Source of the DNA: Nitrosomonas communis
GTDB lineage: Bacteria > Pseudomonadota > Gammaproteobacteria > Burkholderiales > Nitrosomonadaceae
DNA: 42,959 nucleotides
Direction: 5' to 3'
Assembly: GCF_024102715.1 (NCBI RefSeq)
Contig: NZ_JAGFJM010000002.1
Location: forward strand, 1 to 42,959
Shown piece by piece: positions 32,182-42,944 of this stretch. Both the position numbers and the translations under genes were made by a program. The notes beneath the pieces are model-generated. The model saw only the letters and a list, made by a program, of their open reading frames with translations. It made no database searches and was not told the DNA's origin. Each line of letters begins with the position of its first letter. The first letter of the stretch is position 1.

Positions 32182-32880
32182 ATGCATCCTACTGAACACA
32201 CCAATAAAGAAACTGCTCATATGCGCTGGAGTCATATCCTGCTGATTGTGCTACTCACCATCGCTGTCACTATAGCGGGCACTTACTGGGTACTCAAGAC
32301 CTACATTTTCACCACCTCGTTTACCCCAGTTATACTCAGTACAAAGGAAGAAAAAACACTTACGGCCAAACTGCATGCGCTCGGCTATGCGCCTGAATTC
32401 TCATCGCGCACAATGAATGAAAAAGAAAATCATGAGATCGGTGAAGACGGATTCCTGAAACCGGAACCCTATTCTGAAGAAAATGCCCCGCGTGAAATCA
32501 GCTTCACCGAACGGGAGCTGAATGCATTACTCGCTAAAAATACCGATCTTGCACAGAAGCTGGCCATCGATCTGGCCGATAATCTCGTCAGCGCAAAGCT
32601 GCTCATTCCACTTGAAGAGGATTTTCCGGTACTGGGTGGCAAAACACTCCGTTTCAATGCCGGCATCGGCATGGCCTATCAGCATGACAAACCCGTCATT
32701 ATCCTCAAAGGTGTCAGCATCATGGGTATCCCCATCCCTAACGCTTGGCTGGGTGGCATAAAAAATATCGATCTGGTCAGTGAATTTGGTGTCGACCCAG
32801 GATTCTGGCAATCCTTTTCCGAAGGCGTCGAAAATATTCAAGTGACAGATGGCAAAATCAATATCAAGCTTAAAGAATAA
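32182..32880 (+). CDS. Hypothetical membrane-anchored protein
   Basis: A 232-residue protein I cannot assign to a family with confidence. One N-terminal membrane segment (about residues 16-38, ILLIVLLTIAVTIAGTYWVL) is followed by a periplasmic part with mixed charged and beta-rich text. SFTERELNALLAKN and KTLRFNAGIGMAYQHDKPVI are examples, and the ending VTDGKINIKL recalls lipid-binding or envelope proteins. An internal ATG at 32221 could also be the start. It follows the glycosyltransferase gene by 20 bases, so an envelope role is likely but inferred. Confidence 0.7.
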   Translation: MHPTEHTNKETAHMRWSHILLIVLLTIAVTIAGTYWVLKTYIFTTSFTPVILSTKEEKTLTAKLHALGYAPEFSSRTMNEKENHEIGEDGFLKPEPYSEENAPREISFTERELNALLAKNTDLAQKLAIDLADNLVSAKLLIPLEEDFPVLGGKTLRFNAGIGMAYQHDKPVIILKGVSIMGIPIPNAWLGGIKNIDLVSEFGVDPGFWQSFSEGVENIQVTDGKINIKLKE

Positions 32881-33037
32881 TCAGCCTTTGCGTGCAAAAC
32901 CCTGCGCTCATACAACAACTTTGCTTGACACTGCGCTGGTGTCCAACAAGTTAAAACTATTCAACTAACAGTTATACTTTACAAGATGACAGGATTTATC
33001 GAACATACTTTTTCCCAAAATTTAAAGGTTACCCTCT

Positions 33038-33451
33038 ATGCTCTGGATTAAATCATTACATATTATTTTCATGGTTACCTGGTTTGCTGGCTTGTTCTAT
33101 TTACCTCGATTGTTTGTTTATCATGCCATGTGTAACGACCAGCCAGGAAATGAACGCTTCAAAGTGATGGAACGCAAACTTTATTACGGTATCATGACAC
33201 CAGGAGCATTGTTAACGCTGATATTCGGAACTTGGTTATGGCTCGGTTACGGTTTCTCTGGCGCCTGGCTGCATGCCAAATTAGCACTGGTCCTGCTGTT
33301 GATTGCATACCATATTTATTGCGGCAAACTATTGATTAATTTCAAACATGATCGCAATCAACACGGCCATGTTTATTATCGCTGGTTCAATGAAATTCCT
33401 GTCGTTATCTTATTTGCAGTAGTCATGCTCGTCGTGGTGAAGCCCTGGTAA
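33038..33451 (+). CDS. hemJ: Protoporphyrinogen IX oxidase HemJ
   Basis: A 137-residue integral membrane protein of the HemJ (UPF0093) family. WIKSLHIIFMVTWFAGLFYL carries the conserved His8, and YLPRLFVYH follows. Four hydrophobic helices are visible. KLYYGIMTPGALLTLIFG, WLHAKLALVLLLIAYH and YYRWFNEIPV are family hallmarks. HemJ oxidises protoporphyrinogen IX in haem synthesis in bacteria without HemG or HemY. A ribosome site (AAAGGT) precedes the ATG. It is convergent with def, 23 bases away. Confidence 0.92.
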   Translation: MLWIKSLHIIFMVTWFAGLFYLPRLFVYHAMCNDQPGNERFKVMERKLYYGIMTPGALLTLIFGTWLWLGYGFSGAWLHAKLALVLLLIAYHIYCGKLLINFKHDRNQHGHVYYRWFNEIPVVILFAVVMLVVVKPW

Positions 33452-33474
33452 TCTTGCTGCTTCCCTGATACAGA

Positions 33475-34008
33475 TTACTCGTCCATGACTTCCTGACCTG
33501 GAAATAATACTGCCGTGAAACCAAATTTGCGAAAATCCGTAATGCGCATCGGATAAAGTATGCCGTGGAGATGATCACATTCATGTTGCACCACACGCGC
33601 ATGAAAACCATCGACGCTTCGGTCAATGGTATTGCCATACTGATCGACACCTCGGTAGCGTAACCGGGTATAGCGGGGAACCATACCACGCATACCTGGA
33701 ACACTCAAACATCCTTCCCAGTCTTCTTCCATCTTTTTTGTCAAAGGTGTCAAAACAGGATTAATCAAGACGGTAAAAGGCACCGTCTCAGCCTCCGGAT
33801 AGCGCGGATTGTATTCCACACCAAATATAACCACCTGCTGATCAATGCCAATTTGCGGTGCAGCCAATCCAGCGCCATTTAGCGCAGCCATCGTATCGCG
33901 CATATCCTGAATCAACCCATCGAGTTCGGGTGTGTTGAATGTATTTACTTTCTTTGCCACTTGTAACAGGCGTGAATCACCCATTCTCAAAACAGTTCTA
34001 ATCGTCAT
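33475..34008 (-). CDS. def: Peptide deformylase
   Basis: A 177-residue metallo-deformylase that removes formyl groups from nascent N-terminal methionine. All three motifs are intact: GLAAPQIG (47-54), EGCLS with metal ligand Cys100, and QHECDH with ligands His142 and His146 and catalytic Glu143. The N-terminus [17 protein letters not shown] is typical of a second, proteobacterial Def subgroup. It overlaps the end of the upstream phosphorylase gene by 11 bases, so it is expressed with it rather than with fmt. Confidence 0.95.
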   Translation of the reverse strand: MTIRTVLRMGDSRLLQVAKKVNTFNTPELDGLIQDMRDTMAALNGAGLAAPQIGIDQQVVIFGVEYNPRYPEAETVPFTVLINPVLTPLTKKMEEDWEGCLSVPGMRGMVPRYTRLRYRGVDQYGNTIDRSVDGFHARVVQHECDHLHGILYPMRITDFRKFGFTAVLFPGQEVMDE

Positions 34009-34744
34009 TTATTTTTACCAAATGTTCCAATATATTTCGTACACTTACCATGGCGTTCTCCAAAACGGCATAAACTTCCTCTAACGGAATCGCTCGAACG
34101 CTGGTGCCACGCCCTGCCGCATAGTTCGCCACCGCCGCAATGGCGGCATAAGGCAATCCCAATTCCTTGGCGAGTACTGCTTCTGGCATACCGGTCATGC
34201 CGATCATATCTACTCCATCTCGCTCCAACCGATTCACCTCTGCCGCCGTCTCAAGCCGCGGCCCCTGCGTAACAGCATAAACTCCCCCATCGATAATGTT
34301 TTCGTTTGCCTCTCTTGCGGCTGTCAGTAAATAGTTGCGCGTATCCAGACAAAAAGGATGGGTAAAATCAGTATAAGTAATAGGCCTATCGGTATTATCA
34401 AAATAGGTGAAATTCCGGCCATAGGTATAATCAATAATTTGATCTGGCACCACTACCCTACCCGGGATCAAATCTGCGCGGATGCCACCTACCGATACGA
34501 CCGCAATAACCTTTTTTGGTTTAAATAAATGCAGCGCCCAGAGATTCGCGCGGTAATTGACCGCATGTGGTGGAATAGTATGGCCGTGACCATGTCGCGC
34601 CAGAAATACAATTTCCTGATCATGGATTTTGCCAAAGGTCAAAGGTCCGGATGGCTCACCATAAGGCGTTCTCACGATCTGCCGATGAGATATTTTCAGA
34701 CAAGCAAGCTTGGTCATCCCGCTACCACCAATAATTGCAAGCAT
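33998..34744 (-). CDS. S-methyl-5'-thioinosine/methylthioadenosine phosphorylase
   Basis: A 248-residue PNP/MTAP-family enzyme. It starts [13 protein letters not shown] and contains [20 protein letters not shown], the phosphate and ribose region. [19 protein letters not shown] and [16 protein letters not shown] follow. The base-site segment has Asn (AVANYAAG) where methylthioadenosine phosphorylases carry Asp, so I lean to methylthioinosine as substrate, as in the Pseudomonas homologue. The frame extends upstream to 34774, but that part lies within the decayed hpt gene, so ATG at 34744 is the real start. Its hypoxanthine product would ordinarily feed Hpt. Confidence 0.88.
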   Translation of the reverse strand: MLAIIGGSGMTKLACLKISHRQIVRTPYGEPSGPLTFGKIHDQEIVFLARHGHGHTIPPHAVNYRANLWALHLFKPKKVIAVVSVGGIRADLIPGRVVVPDQIIDYTYGRNFTYFDNTDRPITYTDFTHPFCLDTRNYLLTAAREANENIIDGGVYAVTQGPRLETAAEVNRLERDGVDMIGMTGMPEAVLAKELGLPYAAIAAVANYAAGRGTSVRAIPLEEVYAVLENAMVSVRNILEHLVKINDD

Positions 34745-34757
34745 ACTTTTTTCTACT

Positions 34758-35350
34758 TTATCCCTTAATGGCATAAATTGTAGTTATATTCACCATAGAC
34801 CTTCTCTATCCATGCCATAGTTAAATAGATATTGAGCCTGGCAATGTCATACCGATAAAATCTGCTCATCCCGGTTTTGCCTAATCAATAGTTTCATCTG
34901 TGAGCATCGCTATAAAATGCTTTTGCATCATTATTCCTAATACGCTAATGAATCGTAGCAAGTGTGAATCCTTCGTCAAGTACATCATCCAAAAGCAGTA
35001 CGACTCCCTCTGTCAAATTCAGGCGCGATGATGCTTTCCAATGAATACGCTCGCTTCAAAGCTTGCGATTATAGCGAGTCTCATACAAAAAATCGAAATC
35101 CAGCGGGAAAATCAGTAAAAGCAATTATTATCCGGTAAGGACCCGTAACAAAATAAATCTGCCAAATTCCAGAGCCTAAGCACCACCACACCTTCTATTA
35201 CACAAAAAACTAATAAATGTTGACTCGATTACACCGTGGTAATCTCTTTGTCCTCATGTTCAACTGTTTTCATTAACATTTGCACGCATACGAGCAACTC
35301 TGTATCCATCAACAGTTGTCTTGCTTTCTGATCGGTTAATAAATCAACAT
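34758..35350 (-). pseudogene. hpt: Decayed hypoxanthine phosphoribosyltransferase gene (hpt pseudogene)
   Basis: Minus-strand text reads as a broken HPRT along its whole length, spread over three frames. The N-terminal part (about 35350-35230) reads LLTDQKARQLLMDTELLV. Next comes FPLDFDFLYETRYN before an in-frame TGA at 35058-35056, and then SERIHWKASSRLNL. The PRPP-binding motif VVLLLDDVLDEGFTLATIH (34948-35010) is followed at once by TAG. Remnants AKPG, ADFIGMTLPG, YLFNYGMDREGLW and IYAIKG complete the C-terminus, needing further frameshifts. It ends 13 bases before the phosphorylase ATG, so the two once formed an operon. No intact copy is in the window. Confidence 0.85.
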
Positions 35351-35357
35351 ATCAATA

Positions 35358-37430
<2,073 letters not shown>

Positions 37431-37639
37431 TCAGTGATGGTTTTTTTAATTGGGTATGCTTTGATGATTTTACCCTTCAGAAATGCTGACGTCAGTACGA
37501 TTCAAAGATCATCCGCGCTACTACGATCAAATGACACTTGCACCATGAATTCAGCTTTCCCCTTAAAATCTTCTCGCTGTTTGATCTCTAGATCACTACA
37601 ATAACTGGTAGTGTTGATATGTTTCTATCCATTCTCATT

Positions 37640-38104
37640 ATGAACGACCAACAACTCAAGATTCGCATCAAGCTCAATCAGATTCCGCAATCACTTGAAG
37701 GCACGCACCCGGAAGAAACTGCTGATGAACCCCTTGCAGTTTTCGAAAAACCACCTTTCGATTGGCGAAAAATAACGGCAGCGGCACTGTTATTCGCAGC
37801 AATACTCACTGGCATTTCATATGGGTGGTTAGCGGAAGAAAATGATGCAGCCATTACAGAGTCTTCACCCGCAGAAGAGACTCATTCCATTAGCAATGAG
37901 AGCTTGCTGCCCGATAATAAGATCGAATCAAGTGACCGCCCAGCGGACGATAAAAGTACTGCCAGCCCCACTACGGCGGTTGACATATTTCCTGCAGCAA
38001 AGCCTGCGATTTCTACAGTCAAGCCCATCCCTAAACCTCCCATTGGAACGCGGACTCTAAATTACGATGTGATTCCCCCTAAAAAGCCTGATATCGTAAA
38101 ATGA
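37640..38104 (+). CDS. Hypothetical single-pass membrane protein
   Basis: A 154-residue protein. A short basic N-terminus (NDQQLKIRIKLNQI) is followed by a membrane segment at about 50-67 (ITAAALLFAAILTGISYGWL), then a Ser/Glu/Pro-rich, probably disordered tail ending in KPPIGTRTLNYDVIPPKKP. The layout up to the membrane segment resembles the N-terminal half of DUF2914-type proteins, as I remember them, but the DUF2914 domain itself is missing. ATG at 37619 is an alternative start. It lies 51 bases before a NUDIX gene on the same strand. Confidence 0.6.
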   Translation: MNDQQLKIRIKLNQIPQSLEGTHPEETADEPLAVFEKPPFDWRKITAAALLFAAILTGISYGWLAEENDAAITESSPAEETHSISNESLLPDNKIESSDRPADDKSTASPTTAVDIFPAAKPAISTVKPIPKPPIGTRTLNYDVIPPKKPDIVK

Positions 38105-38155
38105 ATTTGCAGCCTTGTGTATTGGAATACCCTTTGTTGACCGGATACAACAACT

Positions 38156-38695
38156 ATGAAATTCTGTAGTCATTGCAGTGCTACCCTCGTATTGCGCATA
38201 CCTGAAGGTGACACGTTACCTCGCTTTATCTGTTCCACTTGCCATACCATTCATTACCAGAATCCCAAAATGATCGTTGGATGTATTCCGGAATGGAAAG
38301 ACAAAATTCTATTGTGCCGCCGTGCAATTGCGCCCAAGCAAGGGAAATGGACGGTACCTGCAGGATTTATGGAGAACCATGAAACATTAGCTCATGCAGC
38401 TGCCCGCGAAACATTGGAAGAAGCCAATGCAAGAGTAGAGATTGGTGATTTATACGCTGTCTATAATTTGCCTCATATCAGTCAAGTCTATCTTCTGTTT
38501 CAGGCTCGTTTGCTGGATATGGATTTTTCTCCCGGGATAGAAAGTCTGGAAGTCAGGCTTTTCGATGAGCACGAAATTCCATGGAATGACATAGCTTTCC
38601 GCGTGATTCATGATCCTTTGAAGCGCTACCTGGAAGAACGCCGCCAAGGTCAGATTAGTTTTCATATGGGTGTGATCGATCAAGCCCCGTCATGA
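38156..38695 (+). CDS. NUDIX hydrolase with N-terminal zinc ribbon
   Basis: A 179-residue NUDIX protein. A zinc ribbon (Cys4, Cys7, Cys26, Cys29) precedes the NUDIX box at 70-92 (G70-x5-E-x7-RETLEEAN, with Asn for the last Gly). The combination recalls NADH pyrophosphatase-like proteins, but the protein is shorter than NudC and lacks its N-terminal domain and the SQPWPFPxS motif. VPAGFMENHE and the ending FRVIHDPLKRYLEER are typical of the ADP-ribose/FAD-type zinc-ribbon NUDIX group. The substrate is not readable. It is on the same strand as the preceding membrane protein gene. Confidence 0.88.
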   Translation: MKFCSHCSATLVLRIPEGDTLPRFICSTCHTIHYQNPKMIVGCIPEWKDKILLCRRAIAPKQGKWTVPAGFMENHETLAHAAARETLEEANARVEIGDLYAVYNLPHISQVYLLFQARLLDMDFSPGIESLEVRLFDEHEIPWNDIAFRVIHDPLKRYLEERRQGQISFHMGVIDQAPS

Positions 38696-38742
38696 TTGTC
38701 AATAATAGGCTTCTTACAAAATAGATGGTGAGGTCATCGATC

Positions 38743-39405
38743 ATGAGATTTCTGCTGGAAAACAAATGTTGCGGGTGGATAACGTTCTTGCTGACGATAC
38801 TCTTAATGCTATATACCATTCAGGGTATCGCAGCTCAGGGAATAACCACTTCGTCTGAATCACGTTTAATCCCGGTCGCTTCTGGATCACATCAGCAAAA
38901 CACAATCATCGTATTCTACCGAGAAACACTGGGAGGCACGAGAGATGCTCTGGAGAGCGCCTCTTTGACCATTTTCAATGATGGCTATATACAGATCTAT
39001 CGCCCGCCCTATATGAAACAGGCCGGCACCTATGAAGCTTATCTGGAGCCCAATGCTCTGGATCACTTATGGCGTATACTAACAGAAAGAAAAATTCTGG
39101 AATTTGATTCGACGCTTGTCCGCAATAAGATACAAGAAGTCAAACAACAGCGGGAAGCACTTTTTTCTCCAATTGAAAGTATCTTGGATGCACCTGTTAC
39201 TATTATTGAAATTTATCCCAATCGATATCAATCTGCTGAAATATTTGAACAGGGAGATCTTAATGCAAGAAAAAATATTTCCTGGCACGGGCTTAAATGG
39301 ACAGCTGAACAATTTCCCGATATTGAGGAAATTCAGCACCTGCACTCGATTCAGCAACAGCTAAAAACAATTATGCAACGATCTGATCTTAAAAAAATCA
39401 AGTAA
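38743..39405 (+). CDS. Hypothetical exported protein
   Basis: A 220-residue protein of unknown family. An N-terminal hydrophobic segment (about residues 12-32, ITFLLTILLMLYTIQGIAA) looks like a signal peptide, ending near AQG. The mature part has NTIIVFYRETLGGT, SLTIFNDGYIQIYRPPYMKQ and a helical end. No catalytic motif is evident. ATG at 38743 has GGTGAGG 8 bases upstream and is preferred to ATG at 38725. It lies 70 bases before the metalloprotease gene, and both products are predicted to leave the cytoplasm. Confidence 0.65.
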   Translation: MRFLLENKCCGWITFLLTILLMLYTIQGIAAQGITTSSESRLIPVASGSHQQNTIIVFYRETLGGTRDALESASLTIFNDGYIQIYRPPYMKQAGTYEAYLEPNALDHLWRILTERKILEFDSTLVRNKIQEVKQQREALFSPIESILDAPVTIIEIYPNRYQSAEIFEQGDLNARKNISWHGLKWTAEQFPDIEEIQHLHSIQQQLKTIMQRSDLKKIK

Positions 39406-39475
39406 CCACAAATCTGTCAGCATACCCATCATGACAGCTAAAGCAACGCCGATCATTTATGTTTGATAGATCAAG

Positions 39476-40873
39476 ATGACGCGCATACGCCTTCAACCCG
39501 AATTTCTCAGACTCACCGGCTTAAAGCTAGCATTACTTTCAATGATAATCAGTGTAGCTTCGTCCTCTTTTGCAGGAACATTCGGATTCGCAGGAGAAGA
39601 ATATGGCGTCAATATCATTACTCATCCTCCAGGTTACAGTGGTGCAGGCGGAATTCTAACCGTAACGATTGGCATATCACCCTCATCCCCTCATGCCCAA
39701 GAAATGGTGCTTCCTATCCAGAACGTCATCACTACTTGGAATAACTTGATTCCTACACTCGGTAATATCACCACAGATAGCGGCAATGTTCCTCCCAACC
39801 AATTTGATTTTGAATCGGTTGCACTGCACGAATTGGGACATTGTATTGGCCTAGGACATCCCAATCTTGCCTCAGAATCAGGATTGGGTGGCACAGATAG
39901 AAATTTTACTCAATCCATCAAGGGTGCTGACAATCAATTTAACCTTGACAAAGGGGCTGATGGCATCATTGGTTCCGGTGATGATTTACGCGGTGATGAC
40001 ATTAATCTTCACTGGTTCCGTAAAAGCAACAACAATCCATTCAGTATCGCAACAAAAGTCGATACAACGACTTATAGCCGTGATCTAACCGATCTTCCGC
40101 CTGGCAACACCTTTGCTGCAAATGCTGCTCGTAGCGTCGGTGCGTTATTCAATATCCAGAATACCGAGGCCGTCATGCAGCAGGGAATTTTTGCTGGCGA
40201 AATACAACGTATATTGGCTGCAGATGATGTGGCTACTGTGCGGCTGGCTATGAGCGGACTGGACGGATTAGCAAACACTGCCGATGATTATTCGTTAAAA
40301 CTGGAATTTGTTGGGTTCACTGATACTGCCGACATTGTTTTTAGTTTTGATAACAGTAGAGCATCCCTTTCAGCATGTGAAATTAGCGCAATGGCAATCA
40401 ATCCCGTACATTTCGCAATCATTCACGGTCGAATTTACTTTAACAGCAATATCTCATGGTTTTTTAATGATGCACCCAGTCCTGATCCTCCCAAGCTATC
40501 AACGCCCACCCCCACTATTTTTGCCAATCGGCTAAATGATTCCCTAGCCTTGACACAAGACGACATCTTGGCGCTTACTGTGTCACTCAATCCCGGTGTC
40601 TATGCAAATAATCAGGTAGATTACTGGGTGCAAGCGCTTACCCCAATGGGAACATTCTGGTTAAATGATCAATTTGAATTTATCCAATCAAACCAGCCGG
40701 TTCGCGTCTATGGTGGTGATCTATGGGCATTCGACCATTTTCCCATTTTGAATGTTTCTGCAAATAGACTTCCTCCCGGCACTTATACCATAACTTTCGC
40801 TGTTGATGACAATCTGGACGGTATCGCTAATGGCACTTTTATCGACACTGTCACCATTACCATTACCCCTTAG
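39476..40873 (+). CDS. Exported metzincin-like (matrixin-type) zinc metalloprotease
   Basis: A 465-residue protein with a signal peptide (about 1-33, ending SSSFAG). The zinc site is ALHELGHCIGLGHPN: ligands His118, His122 and His128, and base Glu119, in HExxHxxGxxH form. A Met-turn candidate, EAVMQQGI with Met234, is followed by ILAADDVATVRLAMSGLDG, the arrangement seen before the last helix in matrixin-like bacterial proteases. Asp/Gly-rich stretches (DKGADGIIGSGDD, GLDGLANTADDYS) may bind calcium. The C-terminal 200 residues are beta-rich and Thr/Asn-rich, ending TVTITITP, perhaps a carbohydrate- or cell-binding domain. No propeptide cysteine switch is seen. The substrate is unknown. Confidence 0.8.
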   Translation: MTRIRLQPEFLRLTGLKLALLSMIISVASSSFAGTFGFAGEEYGVNIITHPPGYSGAGGILTVTIGISPSSPHAQEMVLPIQNVITTWNNLIPTLGNITTDSGNVPPNQFDFESVALHELGHCIGLGHPNLASESGLGGTDRNFTQSIKGADNQFNLDKGADGIIGSGDDLRGDDINLHWFRKSNNNPFSIATKVDTTTYSRDLTDLPPGNTFAANAARSVGALFNIQNTEAVMQQGIFAGEIQRILAADDVATVRLAMSGLDGLANTADDYSLKLEFVGFTDTADIVFSFDNSRASLSACEISAMAINPVHFAIIHGRIYFNSNISWFFNDAPSPDPPKLSTPTPTIFANRLNDSLALTQDDILALTVSLNPGVYANNQVDYWVQALTPMGTFWLNDQFEFIQSNQPVRVYGGDLWAFDHFPILNVSANRLPPGTYTITFAVDDNLDGIANGTFIDTVTITITP

Positions 40874-40972
40874 CATGATCTTTACCTCGACTGATAATAG
40901 CATGCCACTTAATCACAAATTGCTTCCGGGAAGATATCAGACCATCTCCTAATAAAATCGGGAATAATGCGC

Positions 40973-41452
40973 TCAGCTAGTAATCTCAACGGCTGTTCCC
41001 ACTGCCACCTGCTCAAATAAATCCAGCAAATCACAATTGTGCATGCGGATACAGCCGATCGAACCGGGCTTGCCCATCTTTGCGCTATCGGGGCTACCAT
41101 GGATGTAAATATAGCGGCGCATAGTATCAACCAGCCCTAATCGATTAAAACCGATCTCACATCCTGACAACCACATGATACGTGTCAGGATCCAGTCCCG
41201 GCCGGGAAAGCGTTCTGCCAGTTTGGGCGTGTAAATTTCTCCAGTAGGCCGACGTTTGACGAAGACGGTATTGACTGGCAATTTATCCCCAATTTTGGCA
41301 CGGATAATATGCTTGCCTAGTGGTGTACAGAAGCTTCCTCGCTGCTGACCGACACCGTTTCTGGCAGAAGATATCAAGTAATCTCTGACAACTTTGCCCT
41401 CATCATTCAACAGCACAAGTTGCTGTCGGTTAATGCTGATATGGATTCTCAT
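40973..41452 (-). CDS. L,D-transpeptidase (YkuD) family protein
   Basis: A 159-residue protein consisting of little more than a YkuD catalytic domain. The N-terminus is IHISINRQQLVLLNDEGKVV. The active site has His118 in IYIHGS and catalytic Cys134 in SIGCIRMHN. CTPLGKHIIRAKIGDKLP is the usual mid-domain segment. The family cross-links peptidoglycan (3-3) or attaches proteins to it. No signal peptide is visible, which is unusual for a periplasmic enzyme. The ATG overlaps the tadA stop by four bases (ATGA), so it is translated with tadA. Confidence 0.88.
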   Translation of the reverse strand: MRIHISINRQQLVLLNDEGKVVRDYLISSARNGVGQQRGSFCTPLGKHIIRAKIGDKLPVNTVFVKRRPTGEIYTPKLAERFPGRDWILTRIMWLSGCEIGFNRLGLVDTMRRYIYIHGSPDSAKMGKPGSIGCIRMHNCDLLDLFEQVAVGTAVEITS

Positions 41453-41934
41453 AATAATGTGGCCTTGCCAGAACTCCGCTTCATGATAAAAAATTGTTTC
41501 AGCAAGCTGCTCGCCTCGTCTGCCAGCACACCACCACTCACTTCCAAATGATGATTAAGTCCTGATTCTGCTGGTAAATTCAACACGCTTCCGCAGACAC
41601 CTGTCTTGGGATCTGCGGCAGCATACACAAGACGCTTGATCCTGGCATGGAAAAGCGCCCCTATGCACATAGTGCAAGGCTCTAGGGTAACGAACAACAT
41701 ACAATCCAATAAACGATAATTACCTAAATTCTGGGCTGCATCACGTAAAGCCATTACCTCTGCATGTGCTGTGGGATCCATCGCGCTGATAGAACGATTA
41801 TAGCCACGGCCGATGATTTCGCCGTTTCTAACGATCACTGCGCCGACTGGAACTTCTCCCAACGCCTGTGCCTTGAGGGCAAGATCAAGTGCTGCCTGCA
41901 TAAAATATTGGTCATTCCTGAAGAGTGTGTTCAT
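41449..41934 (-). CDS. tadA: tRNA-specific adenosine deaminase TadA
   Basis: A 161-residue deaminase that converts A34 to inosine in tRNA-Arg(ACG). Zinc ligands are His57 (in HAEV, with proton-shuttling Glu59), Cys87 and Cys90 (PCTMC). ALKAQALGEVPVGAVIV at the start and LFHARIKRLVYAAADPKTG complete the family pattern. The length is normal. It overlaps the L,D-transpeptidase gene by four bases. It is divergent from prmB, with 83 bases between. Confidence 0.95.
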   Translation of the reverse strand: MNTLFRNDQYFMQAALDLALKAQALGEVPVGAVIVRNGEIIGRGYNRSISAMDPTAHAEVMALRDAAQNLGNYRLLDCMLFVTLEPCTMCIGALFHARIKRLVYAAADPKTGVCGSVLNLPAESGLNHHLEVSGGVLADEASSLLKQFFIMKRSSGKATLL

Positions 41935-42017
41935 ATGATTTAATTGAATAATTCAAGCATCAGCGCATCTTTTATGCTACATTCACATCGCATGCAAGTT
42001 TTCTTTTATTGCCACAT

Positions 42018-42944
42018 ATGGTAACGCCTTCCCAAGAATCAAAACTTCCCAACATTAATCATGCCCGCAATGAGCTGAATACACTACGTGACCTGTTGCG
42101 TTTTGCAGTAAGTTATTTCAATCAAGCTAACTTGTTTTTTGGCCATGGTTTTCCCACAGCTTACGATGAAGCCGCTCATCTGATTTTACATGCATTGCAT
42201 CTTACCCCGGATCAGTTAGATCTATTCCTGGACGCACGCATCATTCAGTCAGAGCGCGATCAGATCATTCATCTCATTGAACAACGCGTAAGCGAAAGAA
42301 TTCCAACTGCCTATCTAACAAATGAAGCCCGGTTAGGTGACTTTAGTTTTTACGTCGATCAACGCGTTATCATCCCGCGCTCTTTTATCGCTGAATTATT
42401 GCAAACTCGATTGATGCCCTGGATCAAACATCCTGCTGCTATCCATTCTGCACTGGATTTGTGCACTGGTTCAGGTTGTCTGGCTGTATTACTGGCTCAC
42501 GCTTTTGAAAATGCAGAGATTGATGCAGTGGATATTTCTGCTGAAGCACTGGATGTCGCGCATAAAAATATAAACCGTTATGATCTATCGCATACCATCA
42601 ATCCAATTCAGTCCAATCTATTCAGTGCATTGCACGGCCGACGCTATGATGTAATCGTGAGCAATCCACCTTACGTCAATGCCGAATCGATGGCAGCACT
42701 CCCCAAAGAGTATCACCATGAACCGCAGATTGCGCTGACAGGTGGCTTGGATGGCTTGGCCATAACACGAACGATATTGCGCGAGGCCGCTGACTATCTG
42801 ACCGAGCAGGGAATATTGATCGTCGAGATTGGCCATAATCGCGCTATCCTTGAGCAAATCTTTCCGCGTACGCCTTTTACCTGGCTGGAAACAAGCGCAG
42901 GTGATCAATTTGTTTTCATGTTGAAGCGAAGCGATTTAACTTAG
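42018..42944 (+). CDS. prmB: Ribosomal protein L3 glutamine methyltransferase PrmB
   Basis: A 308-residue PrmB/HemK-type N5-glutamine methyltransferase. The N-terminal helical domain has RDLLRFAVSYFNQANLFFGH and YLTNEARLGDFSFYVDQRV. The SAM site is LDLCTGSGCLAVLLA, and the catalytic NPPY is at about 216-219 in VSNPPYVNAESM. The phrase FYVDQRVIIPRSFIAELL distinguishes PrmB from PrmC. ATG at 42018 is chosen over an in-frame TTG at 42009. It methylates L3 on a glutamine during ribosome assembly. The gene ends 15 bases before the window edge. Confidence 0.95.
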   Translation: MVTPSQESKLPNINHARNELNTLRDLLRFAVSYFNQANLFFGHGFPTAYDEAAHLILHALHLTPDQLDLFLDARIIQSERDQIIHLIEQRVSERIPTAYLTNEARLGDFSFYVDQRVIIPRSFIAELLQTRLMPWIKHPAAIHSALDLCTGSGCLAVLLAHAFENAEIDAVDISAEALDVAHKNINRYDLSHTINPIQSNLFSALHGRRYDVIVSNPPYVNAESMAALPKEYHHEPQIALTGGLDGLAITRTILREAADYLTEQGILIVEIGHNRAILEQIFPRTPFTWLETSAGDQFVFMLKRSDLT

